NCBI GenBank assembly: GCA_021827985.1 | Contig: JAKATL010000012.1 | Location: 1 to 56,974, forward strand | Direction: 5' to 3' | DNA from: a bacterium | GTDB lineage: Bacteria; Chloroflexota; Dormibacteria; Aeolococcales; Bog-877 | Length of the DNA: 56,974 nucleotides | Part shown: positions 34,360-43,792 of the stretch, one piece after another | How positions within the stretch are numbered: the first letter of the stretch is position 1 | Layout: each line of letters starts with the position of its first letter | Position numbers and translations under genes: made by a program | The notes under the pieces: generated by a model | The model's input: the letters and a program-made list of their open reading frames with translations, nothing else | What the model was told of the DNA's origin: nothing | The model's database searches: none

Positions 34360-34820
34360 ACATCATCGACCTGCTCGAGGAGGAGCAGCTGCGATCCGAC
34401 GTCCCGGAGCTCAGACCAGGGGACACGGTGAGGGTCCACGCCAAGGTGGTCGAGGGCACCCGCGAGCGGGTCCAGGTCTTCGAGGGCGTGGTCATCGGGC
34501 TGAAGGGCGGGGGGGTCCGGGAGTCGGTTATCGTGCGCCGCACCGCCCACGGGGTGGGGGTGGAGCGCACCTTCCTGATCCACTCGCCCCGGCTTGCCAG
34601 GATCGAGGTGGTGAGGCACGGCGTGGTGCATCGGGCCAAGCTCTACTACCTGCGGGGGAAGGTCGGCAAGCAGGCCCGGATTAGGGAGCGCCGGGAGGGC
34701 CCGGCGAGGGCCGCGGCCGTGGAGGCGGCGAGTGAGCAGGAGGTGGTGCAGGAGCCGGTCGAGGCTCCGGCTGCACCAGGTCGGCGCCGGGGGCTCCGGG
34801 GGCGGGCCGCAAGCAAGTGA
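34356..34820 (+). CDS. rplS: Ribosomal protein L19
   Basis: 154 residues. The ~110-residue core is typical ([54 protein letters not shown]). A ~40-residue C-terminal tail with an acidic then Arg-rich part is extra. GTG start overlapping the trmD stop. Last gene of the ribosome block. Confidence 0.97.
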   Translation: MNIIDLLEEEQLRSDVPELRPGDTVRVHAKVVEGTRERVQVFEGVVIGLKGGGVRESVIVRRTAHGVGVERTFLIHSPRLARIEVVRHGVVHRAKLYYLRGKVGKQARIRERREGPARAAAVEAASEQEVVQEPVEAPAAPGRRRGLRGRAASK

Positions 34821-34875
34821 CGCCGGCTTCGCCCCCCAACTGATCACTCCCACCCGGAGGCAATAGACTTGGAGC

Positions 34876-36018
34876 ATGCCTGACGCCCTCCCCCGCAAGG
34901 TGCTGGTGATCGCCCGTCAGGCATCAAGGTCAGAGGTGATCCGCCAGGCGCTGGCCGAGAACGGGCTGGAGCTGGTCGGCTTCGACTCCGCCGCCGCCGC
35001 CGCCGCGGCGCTTGAGGCCAATCCCGCAGACGCGGCGGTGATCGAGGTCTTCGGGGAGGACCCGGCGCTGGTTCCCCTGGTCCGCCAGATCCGGGCCAGC
35101 ATTCTTCACGCCGCGATCCCGGTCATCCTGGTGGCCGCGGATGGCAGCTCGCCCCTGGTGGCGGCGGCGCTGGACGCCGGGGCCAGCGAGAAGCTGCCCC
35201 GGACAGCCTCCGCCAAAGCGCTCTCCGAACTCGTCCGTTCCCGGCTGGACGCCTCGGTTGCACCCGAAAGGCCGGCCAAGGGCCGCGGGGAGCTCTGGGT
35301 GGTGTGCGGGCCTCGAGGCGGCACCGGCAGGACGATGCTGGCGGCCAACCTGGCGGTGCTGGCCGCAGACGCCTACCGGGTGGCCTTGGTGGACAACGTG
35401 CCCCGGTTCGGCAGCGCCCTTTTGGCCTTCAACCTGCCTCCCCAGACCCCCACCTGGGTGGAGCTTTCGTCGGTCGGCCCGGAGGAGGAGATCTTCGACC
35501 GGCTCCCCCGTCACCCCAGCGGGGTTTCGGTTCTCCCCGCGCCCTCGCGCCCGGAGCTGGCGGACTCCGTCTCGCCGGCTGCCGTCGGGGCGATCATCCT
35601 GAGGCTCACCCATCCTGCGGAGCTGGTGGTGGTGGACCAGGGTGGGCGGCTGGACAACGGCGGGATCGACATCCTGGAGCGGTCCGACCACATGGTGGTG
35701 GTGGGCACTCCGGACAACCCCGGGGTGTTCGCGGTACTCGCCTGGCTGCGCATCTGCGACCAGCTGCGGATCCCCCGGGACCGCGTTTCGGTGATTCTCA
35801 ACTGCGTCCTCCCGTATCACCAGGTGGAGGCGGACCGCGCCTCCCGGGTGCTGGAGCAGCCGGTTCTGGCCGTGCCCCACGCCGGGCTCGACGGGGTCCG
35901 GTCCCTGAGCGGGGGCGAGCCCTTGGCCTGGCGCCAGCCGGGCAACCGCTGGGTCAAGTCGCTGCGGGGGATTTTCTCCCAGATCTCCCCCCCACTCGCC
36001 ACCAAGCTGAAGCGCTAG
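34876..36018 (+). CDS. CpaE-like protein: pseudo-receiver plus degenerate MinD/ParA ATPase fold
   Basis: 380 residues. Residues 1-130 resemble a response-regulator receiver domain (KVLVIARQASRSEVIRQALA), but the phosphoacceptor position reads VIEVFGEDP, lacking the usual aspartate. Residues ~135-360 resemble a MinD/ParA/CpaE ATPase; the deviant Walker A KGGxGKT reads PRGGTGRTMLAANLAVLA, with both lysines replaced by arginine. VALVDNVPRFGSALLAFNL and VVVDQGGRLDNGG occupy the A' and Walker B positions. CpaE proteins place pilus machinery at the pole; no pilus genes are nearby. A TAGACT box ends six bases before the ATG, suggesting a leaderless mRNA. Its last four bases overlap the convergent next gene. 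Confidence 0.75.
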   Translation: MPDALPRKVLVIARQASRSEVIRQALAENGLELVGFDSAAAAAAALEANPADAAVIEVFGEDPALVPLVRQIRASILHAAIPVILVAADGSSPLVAAALDAGASEKLPRTASAKALSELVRSRLDASVAPERPAKGRGELWVVCGPRGGTGRTMLAANLAVLAADAYRVALVDNVPRFGSALLAFNLPPQTPTWVELSSVGPEEEIFDRLPRHPSGVSVLPAPSRPELADSVSPAAVGAIILRLTHPAELVVVDQGGRLDNGGIDILERSDHMVVVGTPDNPGVFAVLAWLRICDQLRIPRDRVSVILNCVLPYHQVEADRASRVLEQPVLAVPHAGLDGVRSLSGGEPLAWRQPGNRWVKSLRGIFSQISPPLATKLKR

Positions 36019-37547
36019 CTCGAGAGGTTCTCCCGGAGCCAGACAGCGGAGCCACCGGCTCCCCGCTCCACCACCCTGTAGGAGCTGTCGAGGAGGTCGC
36101 GGAGGGCCGAGGGGATTCCGCTGCCGTCCACCACGACCAGTTCCGGCAGGGCGCTCCGGACCCGTTCCATGAGAGCTCGCTCGCCCAGCCAGAAGGCGTC
36201 CATGTAGATGGCAGGAGTTGGGAGTACGGGGCGCAGCCGATCCAGCAGGTAGGGCCAGGCGTTGGACGACCACACCACGGCGGAGGCGCCTTCCAGGTGG
36301 TGGCTCCGGATGAAGGCCACCGCCTGGGACTCTCCCAAGGTGTCCACGCCGAAGGCGGAGAGGTACTGGGTCTCGGTGACCGCCCCAACCGCCCGTCCCA
36401 CGGAGAGCGGGATGTACTCCAGGGTGAGAAGCCCGCTGAAGAGGCCGGAGGCGTTCATGGCGAAGAGGGCAGCCCAGGTGCCGACGCAGAGGGCGGCGGA
36501 CGCCGGCAGTGCGAGCCTGGGGAGCCTAGCAGCCGAGACCCAAGTGGGTCGGCGTAGGCCAGAGAGGACAAGACACAGCGGGACCACGGCCGGCAGTAGG
36601 AAGTGGGGGTAGGCGCGGTTGGGAAGGAGGTAGGCGAGAAGGTCGGAGACCAGCCAGACAGCGGCCAGTTGGGCCAGTGCGGTGTCGCGCCGTCGGCCGG
36701 CCGCCCCCACCAGCAGCAGCAGCCCGGCCAGCGCTCGCGGGAGGAGGGTCAGCGCGGTGAGGGGCAGGGACTGGGAGGTGTACTGGCGATATGAGCTGAC
36801 CAGGAAGTACCACACCTGGCCCGGCCCGGCCGTGACCAGATAGGGGGCCAGCCCCGCCCCCACCCCGCCCCCACAGGCTAGGAGCAGGGCTGCGATCCGC
36901 CGCACCCGGCCGGGATCGGGGCGGACCGCGACCACGAGGACGGCAGCGGCCACCGCTGCCAGCGCCGTCTGCTGGATCAGGACCGCCGCGGCCAGCATCA
37001 GTCCGGCACCCACCATCCAGCGAGCCCGTCCTCGCTCCAGGCTCTCGAGCACGAGCACCATCCCCAGCGCCTCGGGGGCGATGAGGAAGTTCTCCGGCAG
37101 TGCCAGGTCCCCACCCAGGAAGGGGATCCCCAGCAGGACAGCGGCCGCCAGCAGCGGTCCCAGGCGCCGCCACCCGCTGGGCCTCCGTCGAAGCGCCCAC
37201 CCTAGCGCCCCGAGGGCCAGGAGCCCCGCCAGGGTGGACAGCAGGTGGAGGCCGAACTCGCTGGGACCGAAGGCCCAGAGGGCCAGGTCGTAGATCCAGA
37301 AGAGGAGGGGGGGCTTGTTGTTCCAGATGGTCTGGTAGAGGGCTAGCCCGTGGGTGGAGAACCAGGCCGTGGTGGCATAGCCCGCCTCGTCGCTGTACCA
37401 GTGCGGCTCGAAGAGGGAGGGGAGCCGGAGTCCCACATAGATGACGAAGGGGAGAACGGCGAGCAGCGCCGTGCGGAGCGAGCGGGCGCGCGCCCGCTCG
37501 CTCAGGGTGAGGGAGGCGAGTGGCTCGGGGAGCGACAGCTCCTTCAC
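36015..37547 (-). CDS. Membrane glycosyltransferase, GT-C / PMT (GT39-like) fold
   Basis: A 510-residue protein with about ten hydrophobic helices and a soluble C-terminal region. The first periplasmic loop has the GT-C acidic pair in WYSDEAGYATTAW, followed by IWNNKPPLLFWIYDL, as in ArnT/PMT and DUF2029-like transferases. It probably transfers a sugar from a polyprenyl-phosphate donor on the outer face; the acceptor is unknown. The UppS product made from a gene later in the window is the type of lipid carrier such enzymes need. Convergent with the CpaE-like gene (4-bp overlap at CTAG). Confidence 0.82.
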   Translation of the reverse strand: MKELSLPEPLASLTLSERARARSLRTALLAVLPFVIYVGLRLPSLFEPHWYSDEAGYATTAWFSTHGLALYQTIWNNKPPLLFWIYDLALWAFGPSEFGLHLLSTLAGLLALGALGWALRRRPSGWRRLGPLLAAAVLLGIPFLGGDLALPENFLIAPEALGMVLVLESLERGRARWMVGAGLMLAAAVLIQQTALAAVAAAVLVVAVRPDPGRVRRIAALLLACGGGVGAGLAPYLVTAGPGQVWYFLVSSYRQYTSQSLPLTALTLLPRALAGLLLLVGAAGRRRDTALAQLAAVWLVSDLLAYLLPNRAYPHFLLPAVVPLCLVLSGLRRPTWVSAARLPRLALPASAALCVGTWAALFAMNASGLFSGLLTLEYIPLSVGRAVGAVTETQYLSAFGVDTLGESQAVAFIRSHHLEGASAVVWSSNAWPYLLDRLRPVLPTPAIYMDAFWLGERALMERVRSALPELVVVDGSGIPSALRDLLDSSYRVVERGAGGSAVWLRENLSS

Positions 37548-37630
37548 CCGGGTGCGGCCCGTTGGCGGCGACTCATCTCAGCTCAACTCTCCTGGCGGCG
37601 GCTGAGTTTCGGCTTAGAACCGGCCCGAAT

Positions 37631-38515
37631 TCAGGTGTTGGAGCCGGTGGGCTCCTTGCCCTCGGGCCAGTACTGCTCCTCCAGGATCTCTTTTTCCTGA
37701 AGTCCGCGTCGGCGCATGAGCGCTCGACCGCCGGCGATCATCCCCGGGTGGCCACACAGGTAGACCATCCCTTGGCCCGGCGCCACGCCGAAGTCATCGG
37801 CGTGCTTGCGGAGGACGTCCTCGGCCCGGCCCACCTCGCCCTCCCACCCGGGTTCATCCCAGGGCCGACTCACGGTGGGCACGTAGCGGAAGCCCGGGAG
37901 CTCGCGGCTCAGCCGCTCCATCTCCTCCAGGTAACCGAACTCGTCGGCATGACTGGCTCCCTGCAGTAAGAGGATCCGTGGCACGGCTCCACCTTCGCTC
38001 TGGGACCGGCGGACCAGCTGGCGGAGGAAGCTGACAAAGGGCGCGACCCCGGTCACCGTGGCGGAGAACAGGTGGACCAGGTCTGCCGCCGGTGGCTGGC
38101 GCAGGAACAACCCCTTGGGGCGTCGGCGGAGCCATACCGTCTGCCCCTCGTCCAGCCGATGGAGGTGCGGGGTGAGGGCACCACCCGGGATCAGCTCGAT
38201 GAAGAGCTCCAGCTCTGGCTCCTCCGGCGCCGAGACGATCGAGTAGGGGCGCTCGAGCACCCGGCCCTCCAGCTCCACACCCAGCGTGGCGTACTGGCCG
38301 GCCCGGAAGCGGAAGGGGTCAGAGGGGCGGACACGGATGGACCAGAGGTCCTTGGTGAAGTCGCGGCGGGCCACGATGAGCCCCTGCTGGTACCGGTCGT
38401 CGACAAGGACGGGCAAGCGCCAAGCCTCCTCAATGGGGATATCAACCCAGTTTAGTGGCGGGTTGCCCTGCGGCTGCTTGAACTGGGGGGAGGCGTGGAA
38501 GGCTGTTGTTATCAT
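37631..38515 (-). CDS. FAD-dependent ferredoxin-NADP+ reductase-family oxidoreductase
   Basis: 294 residues. FAD domain with RAGQYATLGVELEG and RPYSIVSAPEEPELELF (the RxYS FAD motif). NADP domain with GVAPFVSFLRQL and VYLCGHPGMIAGGRALM. The C-terminus EEQYWPEG resembles bacterial ferredoxin/flavodoxin reductases. It probably passes electrons between NADPH and ferredoxin or a flavodoxin, not recognisable here. The ATG at 38515 leaves only 35 bases to topA and adds ~35 residues before the FAD domain; a later start is possible. Confidence 0.85.
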   Translation of the reverse strand: MITTAFHASPQFKQPQGNPPLNWVDIPIEEAWRLPVLVDDRYQQGLIVARRDFTKDLWSIRVRPSDPFRFRAGQYATLGVELEGRVLERPYSIVSAPEEPELELFIELIPGGALTPHLHRLDEGQTVWLRRRPKGLFLRQPPAADLVHLFSATVTGVAPFVSFLRQLVRRSQSEGGAVPRILLLQGASHADEFGYLEEMERLSRELPGFRYVPTVSRPWDEPGWEGEVGRAEDVLRKHADDFGVAPGQGMVYLCGHPGMIAGGRALMRRRGLQEKEILEEQYWPEGKEPTGSNT

Positions 38516-38550
38516 CGCCTGGCCCCAAGGCCTTGGAGTTCAAACCGTTC

Positions 38551-40743
38551 ATGCCCAGCAACCTCATCATCGTCGAATCGCCCAGCAAGGCCCGGACCTT
38601 GAGCAAGTTCCTCAGCAGGGACTACGAGGTCAAGGCCTCCATGGGCCACGTCGTCGACCTCCCCCGTTCCAAGTTGGGGATCGACGTGGAAGATGGATTC
38701 ACCCCCGACTACACGGTGATCAAGGGGAAGGAGAGGCAGCTCCAGGAGCTGAAGTCGGCCGCCCGCAAGGCCGGCCGCGTCCTGCTGGCAGCTGACCCGG
38801 ACCGGGAGGGGGAGGCAATCGCCTGGCACATCGCCAACCAGCTTCGTCTCAAGCAGCCGGAGCGGATCGTCTTCCGTGAGGTCACCCGTCCGGCGGTGGA
38901 GGCCGCCCTCAAGGTTCCCCGAGAGATCGACCGCAACCTGGTGGACGCCTACCAGGCGCGCCGTTCCATCGACCGCCTTCTGGGGTACAAGCTGAGCCCG
39001 CTTCTCTGGCGCAAGGTCCGCAAGGGACTCTCCGCGGGCCGGGTGCAGTCGGTGGCGGTCCGCCTCGTCTGCGATCGCGAGCTGGAGATCGAGGCCTTCA
39101 AGCCGGTGGAGAGCTGGACTCTGGATGCCCGGCTGGAGACCAGCTCCGGGGAGGGGTTCTCCGCGCGCTATCACCCCCCGGCGAAGGGGAGGAGGGGACG
39201 CGTCGCAGACGATGAGGGCGGGTCGGCGCTGCCAAACGAGTTGGCGGCCCGCCAGGTGATGGCGCAGGTGGAGGGCCAGCCCTTCAGGGTGGCCTCGGTC
39301 GAGGTGCGCCATCAGCGCCGCAACCCGCCCCAGCCGCACACCACCAGCACCCTGCAGCAGGAGGCCTCCGCGCAGCTGCGCTTCAGCCCCAGCAAGACCA
39401 TGCGGGTGGCCCAGCAGTTGTACGAGGGTGTGGAGCTGGGCTCTGCCGGTCCAGTGGGTCTGATCACCTACATGCGCACCGACTCGGTTCGGATCAGCGA
39501 CCTGGCCAGAGATGAGGCTCACACCTACGTGGCGAGCACCTTCGGGCCCCGCTACCTGGGGTCCAAGGGCGCCGCTCGGCGCCGCGAGGCTGGCCCGGTG
39601 GCCAGCCAGGACGCTCACGAGGCGATCAGGCCCACCAGCGTGGAGCGCACCCCAGAAGTGGTGGCCGAACACCTGAGCTCCGACCAGCTCCGGCTCTACC
39701 GGCTCATCTGGCGCCGCTTCGTGGCCAGCCAGATGAGCCCGGCTGAGTTCGAGAACACGCGATGCGAATTGGAGGTTGCGGGCCACCAGTTCCGCGCCAC
39801 CGGTAGCCGCCTGACCTTCGACGGCTTTACCAAGGTGGCGGCAGCCGAGGAGCGGGAGGACCAGCTCCTGCCGCTCCTCGCCGAGGGCGATCTCGCTCGC
39901 CTCCTGGAGCTGCTCCCCGAGCAGCACTTCAGCCAGCCTCCGCCCCGCTTCACGGAGGCCACCCTGGTCCGGGAGTTGGAGGAGCGGGGCATCGGCCGGC
40001 CCAGCACCTACGCCCCCACGGTGGAGCTGATCCAGACCCGGGGCTACGTCCGCCAGGTGGAGCGGCGGCTGCACCCCACCCCCCTCGGGGTGGCGGTCAA
40101 CGAGGCGCTGACCACCCAGTTCCCGGACGTCGTCGACCTGGGGTTCACGGCCGAGCTGGAGCGGCGGCTGGATGCCATAGAGGCGGGTGACGAGGGCTGG
40201 ATCCCGGTGGTGCGGTCCTGGTACGAGCCCTTCGCCAAGGTCCTGGAGAAGGCCCAGGAGGACATGCCCCGCGTCCGGGTGAAGGCCCCGCCCGCCGGCG
40301 GCGACTGCCCTCGCTGCGGAGCCGAGCTGGTGGTCCGCACGGGGCGCTTCGGCGAGTTCGTGGGCTGCAGCCGGTACCCCGAATGCGACTACATCCAGGG
40401 CCGGGAGGAGCGGGCCGCTGCCGAGGAGGTCGGGGAGGCCTGCCCGGAGTGCGGCCGTCCGCTGGTCAAGCGCCGCGGCCGCCGCGGCCCGTTCGTGGGC
40501 TGCTCCGGGTACCCCAAGTGCCGCTACATCCGTCCCGAGCCGGGGGCCAGCCGGCCGGCCCGACCCGCGCCAGAGCCCACCGGAGAGAGCTGCCCGGAGT
40601 GCGGCCAGCCCCTGGTGCGCCGCATGGGCCGGTTCGGCCCCTTCGTCTCCTGTTCCGGATACCCCAAGTGCCGCTACCGGCCACCTCGGGATGCGGCCCC
40701 CGCCGCGCCGGTGGCCACGGCCGGCGGAGGGGACGGGCGCTGA
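38551..40743 (+). CDS. topA: DNA topoisomerase I
   Basis: A 730-residue type IA topoisomerase relaxing negative supercoils. Toprim domain at the N-terminus (NLIIVESPSKARTLSKFLS, DPDREGEAIAWHIANQ). The active-site tyrosine is Tyr307 in GLITYMRTDSVRI. Three C-terminal zinc-ribbon modules follow, each CP-x-CG ... C-x4-5-C (at roughly 590-700). The start ATG at 38551 gives the expected N-terminus; an upstream GTG/TTG would add a short extension overlapping the FNR upstream region. Followed by hslV after 47 bases. Confidence 0.96.
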   Translation: MPSNLIIVESPSKARTLSKFLSRDYEVKASMGHVVDLPRSKLGIDVEDGFTPDYTVIKGKERQLQELKSAARKAGRVLLAADPDREGEAIAWHIANQLRLKQPERIVFREVTRPAVEAALKVPREIDRNLVDAYQARRSIDRLLGYKLSPLLWRKVRKGLSAGRVQSVAVRLVCDRELEIEAFKPVESWTLDARLETSSGEGFSARYHPPAKGRRGRVADDEGGSALPNELAARQVMAQVEGQPFRVASVEVRHQRRNPPQPHTTSTLQQEASAQLRFSPSKTMRVAQQLYEGVELGSAGPVGLITYMRTDSVRISDLARDEAHTYVASTFGPRYLGSKGAARRREAGPVASQDAHEAIRPTSVERTPEVVAEHLSSDQLRLYRLIWRRFVASQMSPAEFENTRCELEVAGHQFRATGSRLTFDGFTKVAAAEEREDQLLPLLAEGDLARLLELLPEQHFSQPPPRFTEATLVRELEERGIGRPSTYAPTVELIQTRGYVRQVERRLHPTPLGVAVNEALTTQFPDVVDLGFTAELERRLDAIEAGDEGWIPVVRSWYEPFAKVLEKAQEDMPRVRVKAPPAGGDCPRCGAELVVRTGRFGEFVGCSRYPECDYIQGREERAAAEEVGEACPECGRPLVKRRGRRGPFVGCSGYPKCRYIRPEPGASRPARPAPEPTGESCPECGQPLVRRMGRFGPFVSCSGYPKCRYRPPRDAAPAAPVATAGGGDGR

Positions 40744-40790
40744 TCTTCCCAGGGGAGGCCCGCCGCCAGCGGCGGTAGACTTCAGACTTC

Positions 40791-41366
40791 GTGGCTTCTC
40801 ATGAGGCATCCACCCCCCGGGCCACCACCATCGTGGCCGTCCAGCGGGGGCCGGAGATCGCCGTGGCCGGCGACGGGCAGGTGACCTTGGGCGACGTGGT
40901 GATGAAACACCACGCCAGCAAGGTGCGGCGGCTGTTCCACGACCAGGTGGTAGTGGGGTTCGCCGGCTCGGTCTCGGACGCCTTCACCCTGTTCGACAAG
41001 TTCGAGCGCCAGCTGGAGCAGCACCAGGGCAATCTGGTGCGCTCGGCCGTGGAGCTGGGCAAGGAGTGGCGCACCGACCGCTACCTGCGCCACCTGGACG
41101 CCATGCTGGTGGTGGCCGGGGAGGGGCAGCTGCTGCTTCTCAGCGGGGACGGCGACGTGATCGAGCCGGACGATGGACTGGGGGCCATCGGTAGCGGGGG
41201 GCCGTACGCCCTGGCGGCCGCCCGGGCGCTGACCCAGCACACCGAGCTCTCTGCCCGCGAGGTGGCGGTGGAGGCCCTCAAGATCGCCGCCTCCATGTGC
41301 GTCTACACCAACACTGAGATAACCGTGGAGACCCTTTCGGGACCCGGGGAGGCCGCCGATGTCTGA
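40791..41366 (+). CDS. hslV: HslV protease subunit (ClpQ)
   Basis: A 191-residue N-terminal-nucleophile protease of the HslUV proteasome-like complex. The catalytic threonine would be Thr12 in [15 protein letters not shown] after removal of an ~11-residue propeptide; this longer leader is normal in monoderms. [17 protein letters not shown] and [17 protein letters not shown] are conserved. GTG start, with a TAGACT box ending nine bases before it and no clear ribosome site. It overlaps hslU by 8 bp. Confidence 0.96.
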   Translation: MASHEASTPRATTIVAVQRGPEIAVAGDGQVTLGDVVMKHHASKVRRLFHDQVVVGFAGSVSDAFTLFDKFERQLEQHQGNLVRSAVELGKEWRTDRYLRHLDAMLVVAGEGQLLLLSGDGDVIEPDDGLGAIGSGGPYALAAARALTQHTELSAREVAVEALKIAASMCVYTNTEITVETLSGPGEAADV

Positions 41367-42777
41367 GGGTGAGCTGACCGCGGCCGAGGTGGTCAGCGCT
41401 CTCGACCGCTACATCGTGGGCCAGCAGGACGCCAAGAGAGCCATGGCGGTGGCGCTCCGCAACCGCATCCGGCGGATGCGGGTGGCACCCGAGGCCCGGG
41501 GCGACATCATGCCCAGCAACATCCTGCTGATCGGGCCAACCGGGGTGGGCAAGACGGAGATCGCCCGCCGGCTGGCGCTCCTGACCAACTCCCCCTTCAT
41601 CAAGGTGGAGGCCACCAAGTTCACCGAGGTGGGGTATGTGGGACGGGACGTGGAGTCGATCGTCCGCGATCTGCTGGAGCTGACCATCACCCAGCTCCAG
41701 AGCCAGCGGGTAGCCGAGGTCGAGGACGAGGCCAAGCAGCGGGCCGAGGCCCGGATCGTCGATCGACTGGTGGAGCAGGAGCGCGCCTCCCGGGAGGGAC
41801 CCGTCCCCGAGGCCCCCGCCTCCACAGAAGGCCCGGGAGGAGCCGGCGAGGCGTCTCCCGACGAACCGGACCGGCGGCTGGCCCTCCGGCGAGAGCGGGC
41901 GCGGCGCCGTCAGCTGGCGCGCAAGCTGGCCAACCGGCAGCTGGAGGACCGCCTCATCGAGATCGAGGTGGAGGAGTCGTACAGCGCCCCGGTCGAGGTC
42001 TTCTCCGGAACCGGCTACGAGGAGATCGGCTGGTCGCTGGCCGACTTCTTCAGCCAGATGGCGCCCCCCCGGCGGCGGATGCGCCGGATGAGTGTCGCCG
42101 ACGCCCGGCACACCCTGACCCAGGAGGAGACGGAGCGGCTGGTGGACATGGACCGGGTCTACGACGATGCCATTCGGTCCGTGGAGGAGAATGGGATCGT
42201 CTTCATCGACGAGGTCGACAAGATCGCCGGGGCGTACACCGAGAGCCACGGCCCGGACGTGAGCGGGGCCGGGGTTCAGCGCGACCTCCTGCCCATCATC
42301 GAGGGCTCCACGGTCAGCACCCGCTATGGGTCGGTTAGCACCGAGCACATCCTCTTCGTGGCCGCAGGCGCCTTCACCTCCGCCCGGCCCTCCGACCTGA
42401 TCCCCGAGTTCCAGGGGCGGTTCCCGATCCGGGTGGAGCTGACCTCGCTTGGGGAGACTGACCTGCGGCGGATCCTGGTCGAGCCCAGCAACTCCCTCAC
42501 CGCTCAGTATCGGGCGCTGCTCGCCACCGAGGAGGTGGAGCTGGAGTTCACCGAGGAGGGCACCGCCGAGCTGGCCCGGCAGGCTTTCCTGGTCAACGAG
42601 CGGGACGAGAACATCGGCGCCCGGCGGCTCTTCACCGTCATGGAGCGGGTGCTCCAGGACGTCTCCTTCGCCGCCGAGCAGTACCACAGCCAGCGGGTGG
42701 TGGTGGACGCTGAGTTCGTCCGCGAACGGCTCGGGGACCTGGTCCGTGACCAGGACCTGCGCCGCTACGTGCTCTAG
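41359..42777 (+). CDS. hslU: HslU ATPase subunit (ClpY)
   Basis: A 472-residue AAA+ unfoldase that feeds substrates to HslV. Walker A is [19 protein letters not shown] (about residues 55-73) and Walker B is [12 protein letters not shown]. An inserted I-domain of ~110 residues, rich in charged and Pro/Ala residues, lies between. The C-terminus ...DLRRYVL matches the peptide that docks into HslV. Starts 8 bp inside hslV. Confidence 0.97.
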   Translation: MSEGELTAAEVVSALDRYIVGQQDAKRAMAVALRNRIRRMRVAPEARGDIMPSNILLIGPTGVGKTEIARRLALLTNSPFIKVEATKFTEVGYVGRDVESIVRDLLELTITQLQSQRVAEVEDEAKQRAEARIVDRLVEQERASREGPVPEAPASTEGPGGAGEASPDEPDRRLALRRERARRRQLARKLANRQLEDRLIEIEVEESYSAPVEVFSGTGYEEIGWSLADFFSQMAPPRRRMRRMSVADARHTLTQEETERLVDMDRVYDDAIRSVEENGIVFIDEVDKIAGAYTESHGPDVSGAGVQRDLLPIIEGSTVSTRYGSVSTEHILFVAAGAFTSARPSDLIPEFQGRFPIRVELTSLGETDLRRILVEPSNSLTAQYRALLATEEVELEFTEEGTAELARQAFLVNERDENIGARRLFTVMERVLQDVSFAAEQYHSQRVVVDAEFVRERLGDLVRDQDLRRYVL

Positions 42778-42985
42778 GGCCGACCGGGCCACCCGCCGCG
42801 GTACCGAGGACGCGAGGCCGCTGGCCGGGCCCGCGCGCCTGGCCCTCTCGGTGATCGGGTCCGGGTTTTGGGCTACCATTGGTGGCGGAGATCAAATTCA
42901 CATGCCCGCCGGACGGCCCCCGGGTTCCCCTGGGCCGGGTGCCGGTGGATGGTGGGCAGAGGTTCAACGCAACTGGAGGCGCACC
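42778..42985 (+). promoter_or_regulatory. rpsB leader/promoter region
   Basis: 208 bases between hslU and rpsB. TACCAT at 42874-42879 is a candidate -10, giving a ~100-base leader; no clear -35 is present. S2 autoregulates its mRNA through such leaders in other bacteria, but I did not find a defined structure here. Confidence 0.3.
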
Positions 42986-43792
42986 ATGCCCGTGGCCACG
43001 CTCACCGAGCTTCTGCAAAACGGGGTCCACTTCGGTCACCAGACCAGCCGCTGGAACCCCAAGATGCGGCCCTACATATTCGCCAGCCGCGGGGGTATCC
43101 ACATCCTCGACGTGGCCCAGACCGTGGAGCTCCTGGATGCGGCCTGCGCCTTCGCCCGGGACACCGTGGCCCAGGGGGGACAGATCCTCTTCGTGGGGAC
43201 CAAGAAGCAGGCCCGGGACACCATCGAGGCGGAGTGCCAGCGCTCTCACCAGCCTTACGTGATCAACCGCTGGATGGGGGGCATGCTGACCAACTTCGAG
43301 GTGGTGAAGCTGCAGCTGCGCCGGCTCACCGAGCTCTCCGAGCGCCAGGAGCGGGACGGATTCGCGGGCATGATCAAGAAGGAGCAGCGGCGCCGCGAAG
43401 ATGAGCTGGAGCGCCTTCGGCGCAACTTCTCCGGCATCACCGGGATGAAGCGGCTCCCCGCAGCCCTCTTCGTGGTCGACCCTCACAAGGAGCGGCTCGC
43501 GGTCACCGAGGCCAACAAGCTCAGGATCCCGATCATCGCCATCACCGACAGCAACTGCGACCCTGACGAGATCAGCTACGTGATCCCCGGCAACGACGAC
43601 GCCATCCGCAGCGTCCGCCTGATCGTGACCCGGCTCACCAACGCGATCGTGGACGGGCTGGATCAGCGCCGGCAGATCGAGGCCGCCCAGGCCCAGGCTG
43701 CGGCGGAGCGGGCTGCCCAGCTCCGGGCCGCCGAGGAGCAGGCGGCCCTCGAGGCCAGCGCGGAACCGGAGCCTGAGGAGGTCGGGGAGTGA
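42986..43792 (+). CDS. rpsB: Ribosomal protein S2
   Basis: 268 residues. Typical core: LLQNGVHFGHQTSRWNPKM, FVGTKKQARDTIEAE, NRWMGGMLTNFEVVK, and VVDPHKERLAVTEANKLRIP with DSNCDPDEISYVIPGNDDA. A ~45-residue Ala/Glu/Gln-rich C-terminal tail is longer than average. TGGAGG lies before the ATG. It overlaps tsf by 4 bp, the universal rpsB-tsf pair. Confidence 0.98.
   Translation: MPVATLTELLQNGVHFGHQTSRWNPKMRPYIFASRGGIHILDVAQTVELLDAACAFARDTVAQGGQILFVGTKKQARDTIEAECQRSHQPYVINRWMGGMLTNFEVVKLQLRRLTELSERQERDGFAGMIKKEQRRREDELERLRRNFSGITGMKRLPAALFVVDPHKERLAVTEANKLRIPIIAITDSNCDPDEISYVIPGNDDAIRSVRLIVTRLTNAIVDGLDQRRQIEAAQAQAAAERAAQLRAAEEQAALEASAEPEPEEVGE

Noticed and set aside
40756..40775. GC-rich hairpin after topA as a terminator
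   Set aside because: The arms pair, but only a two- to four-base loop is possible and no T-run follows.
38512..40809. A 765-codon open frame on the minus strand across topA
   Set aside because: It is the complement of topA in a high-GC genome, where long antisense frames are common. topA has full family motifs and correct starts; the antisense product resembles nothing.
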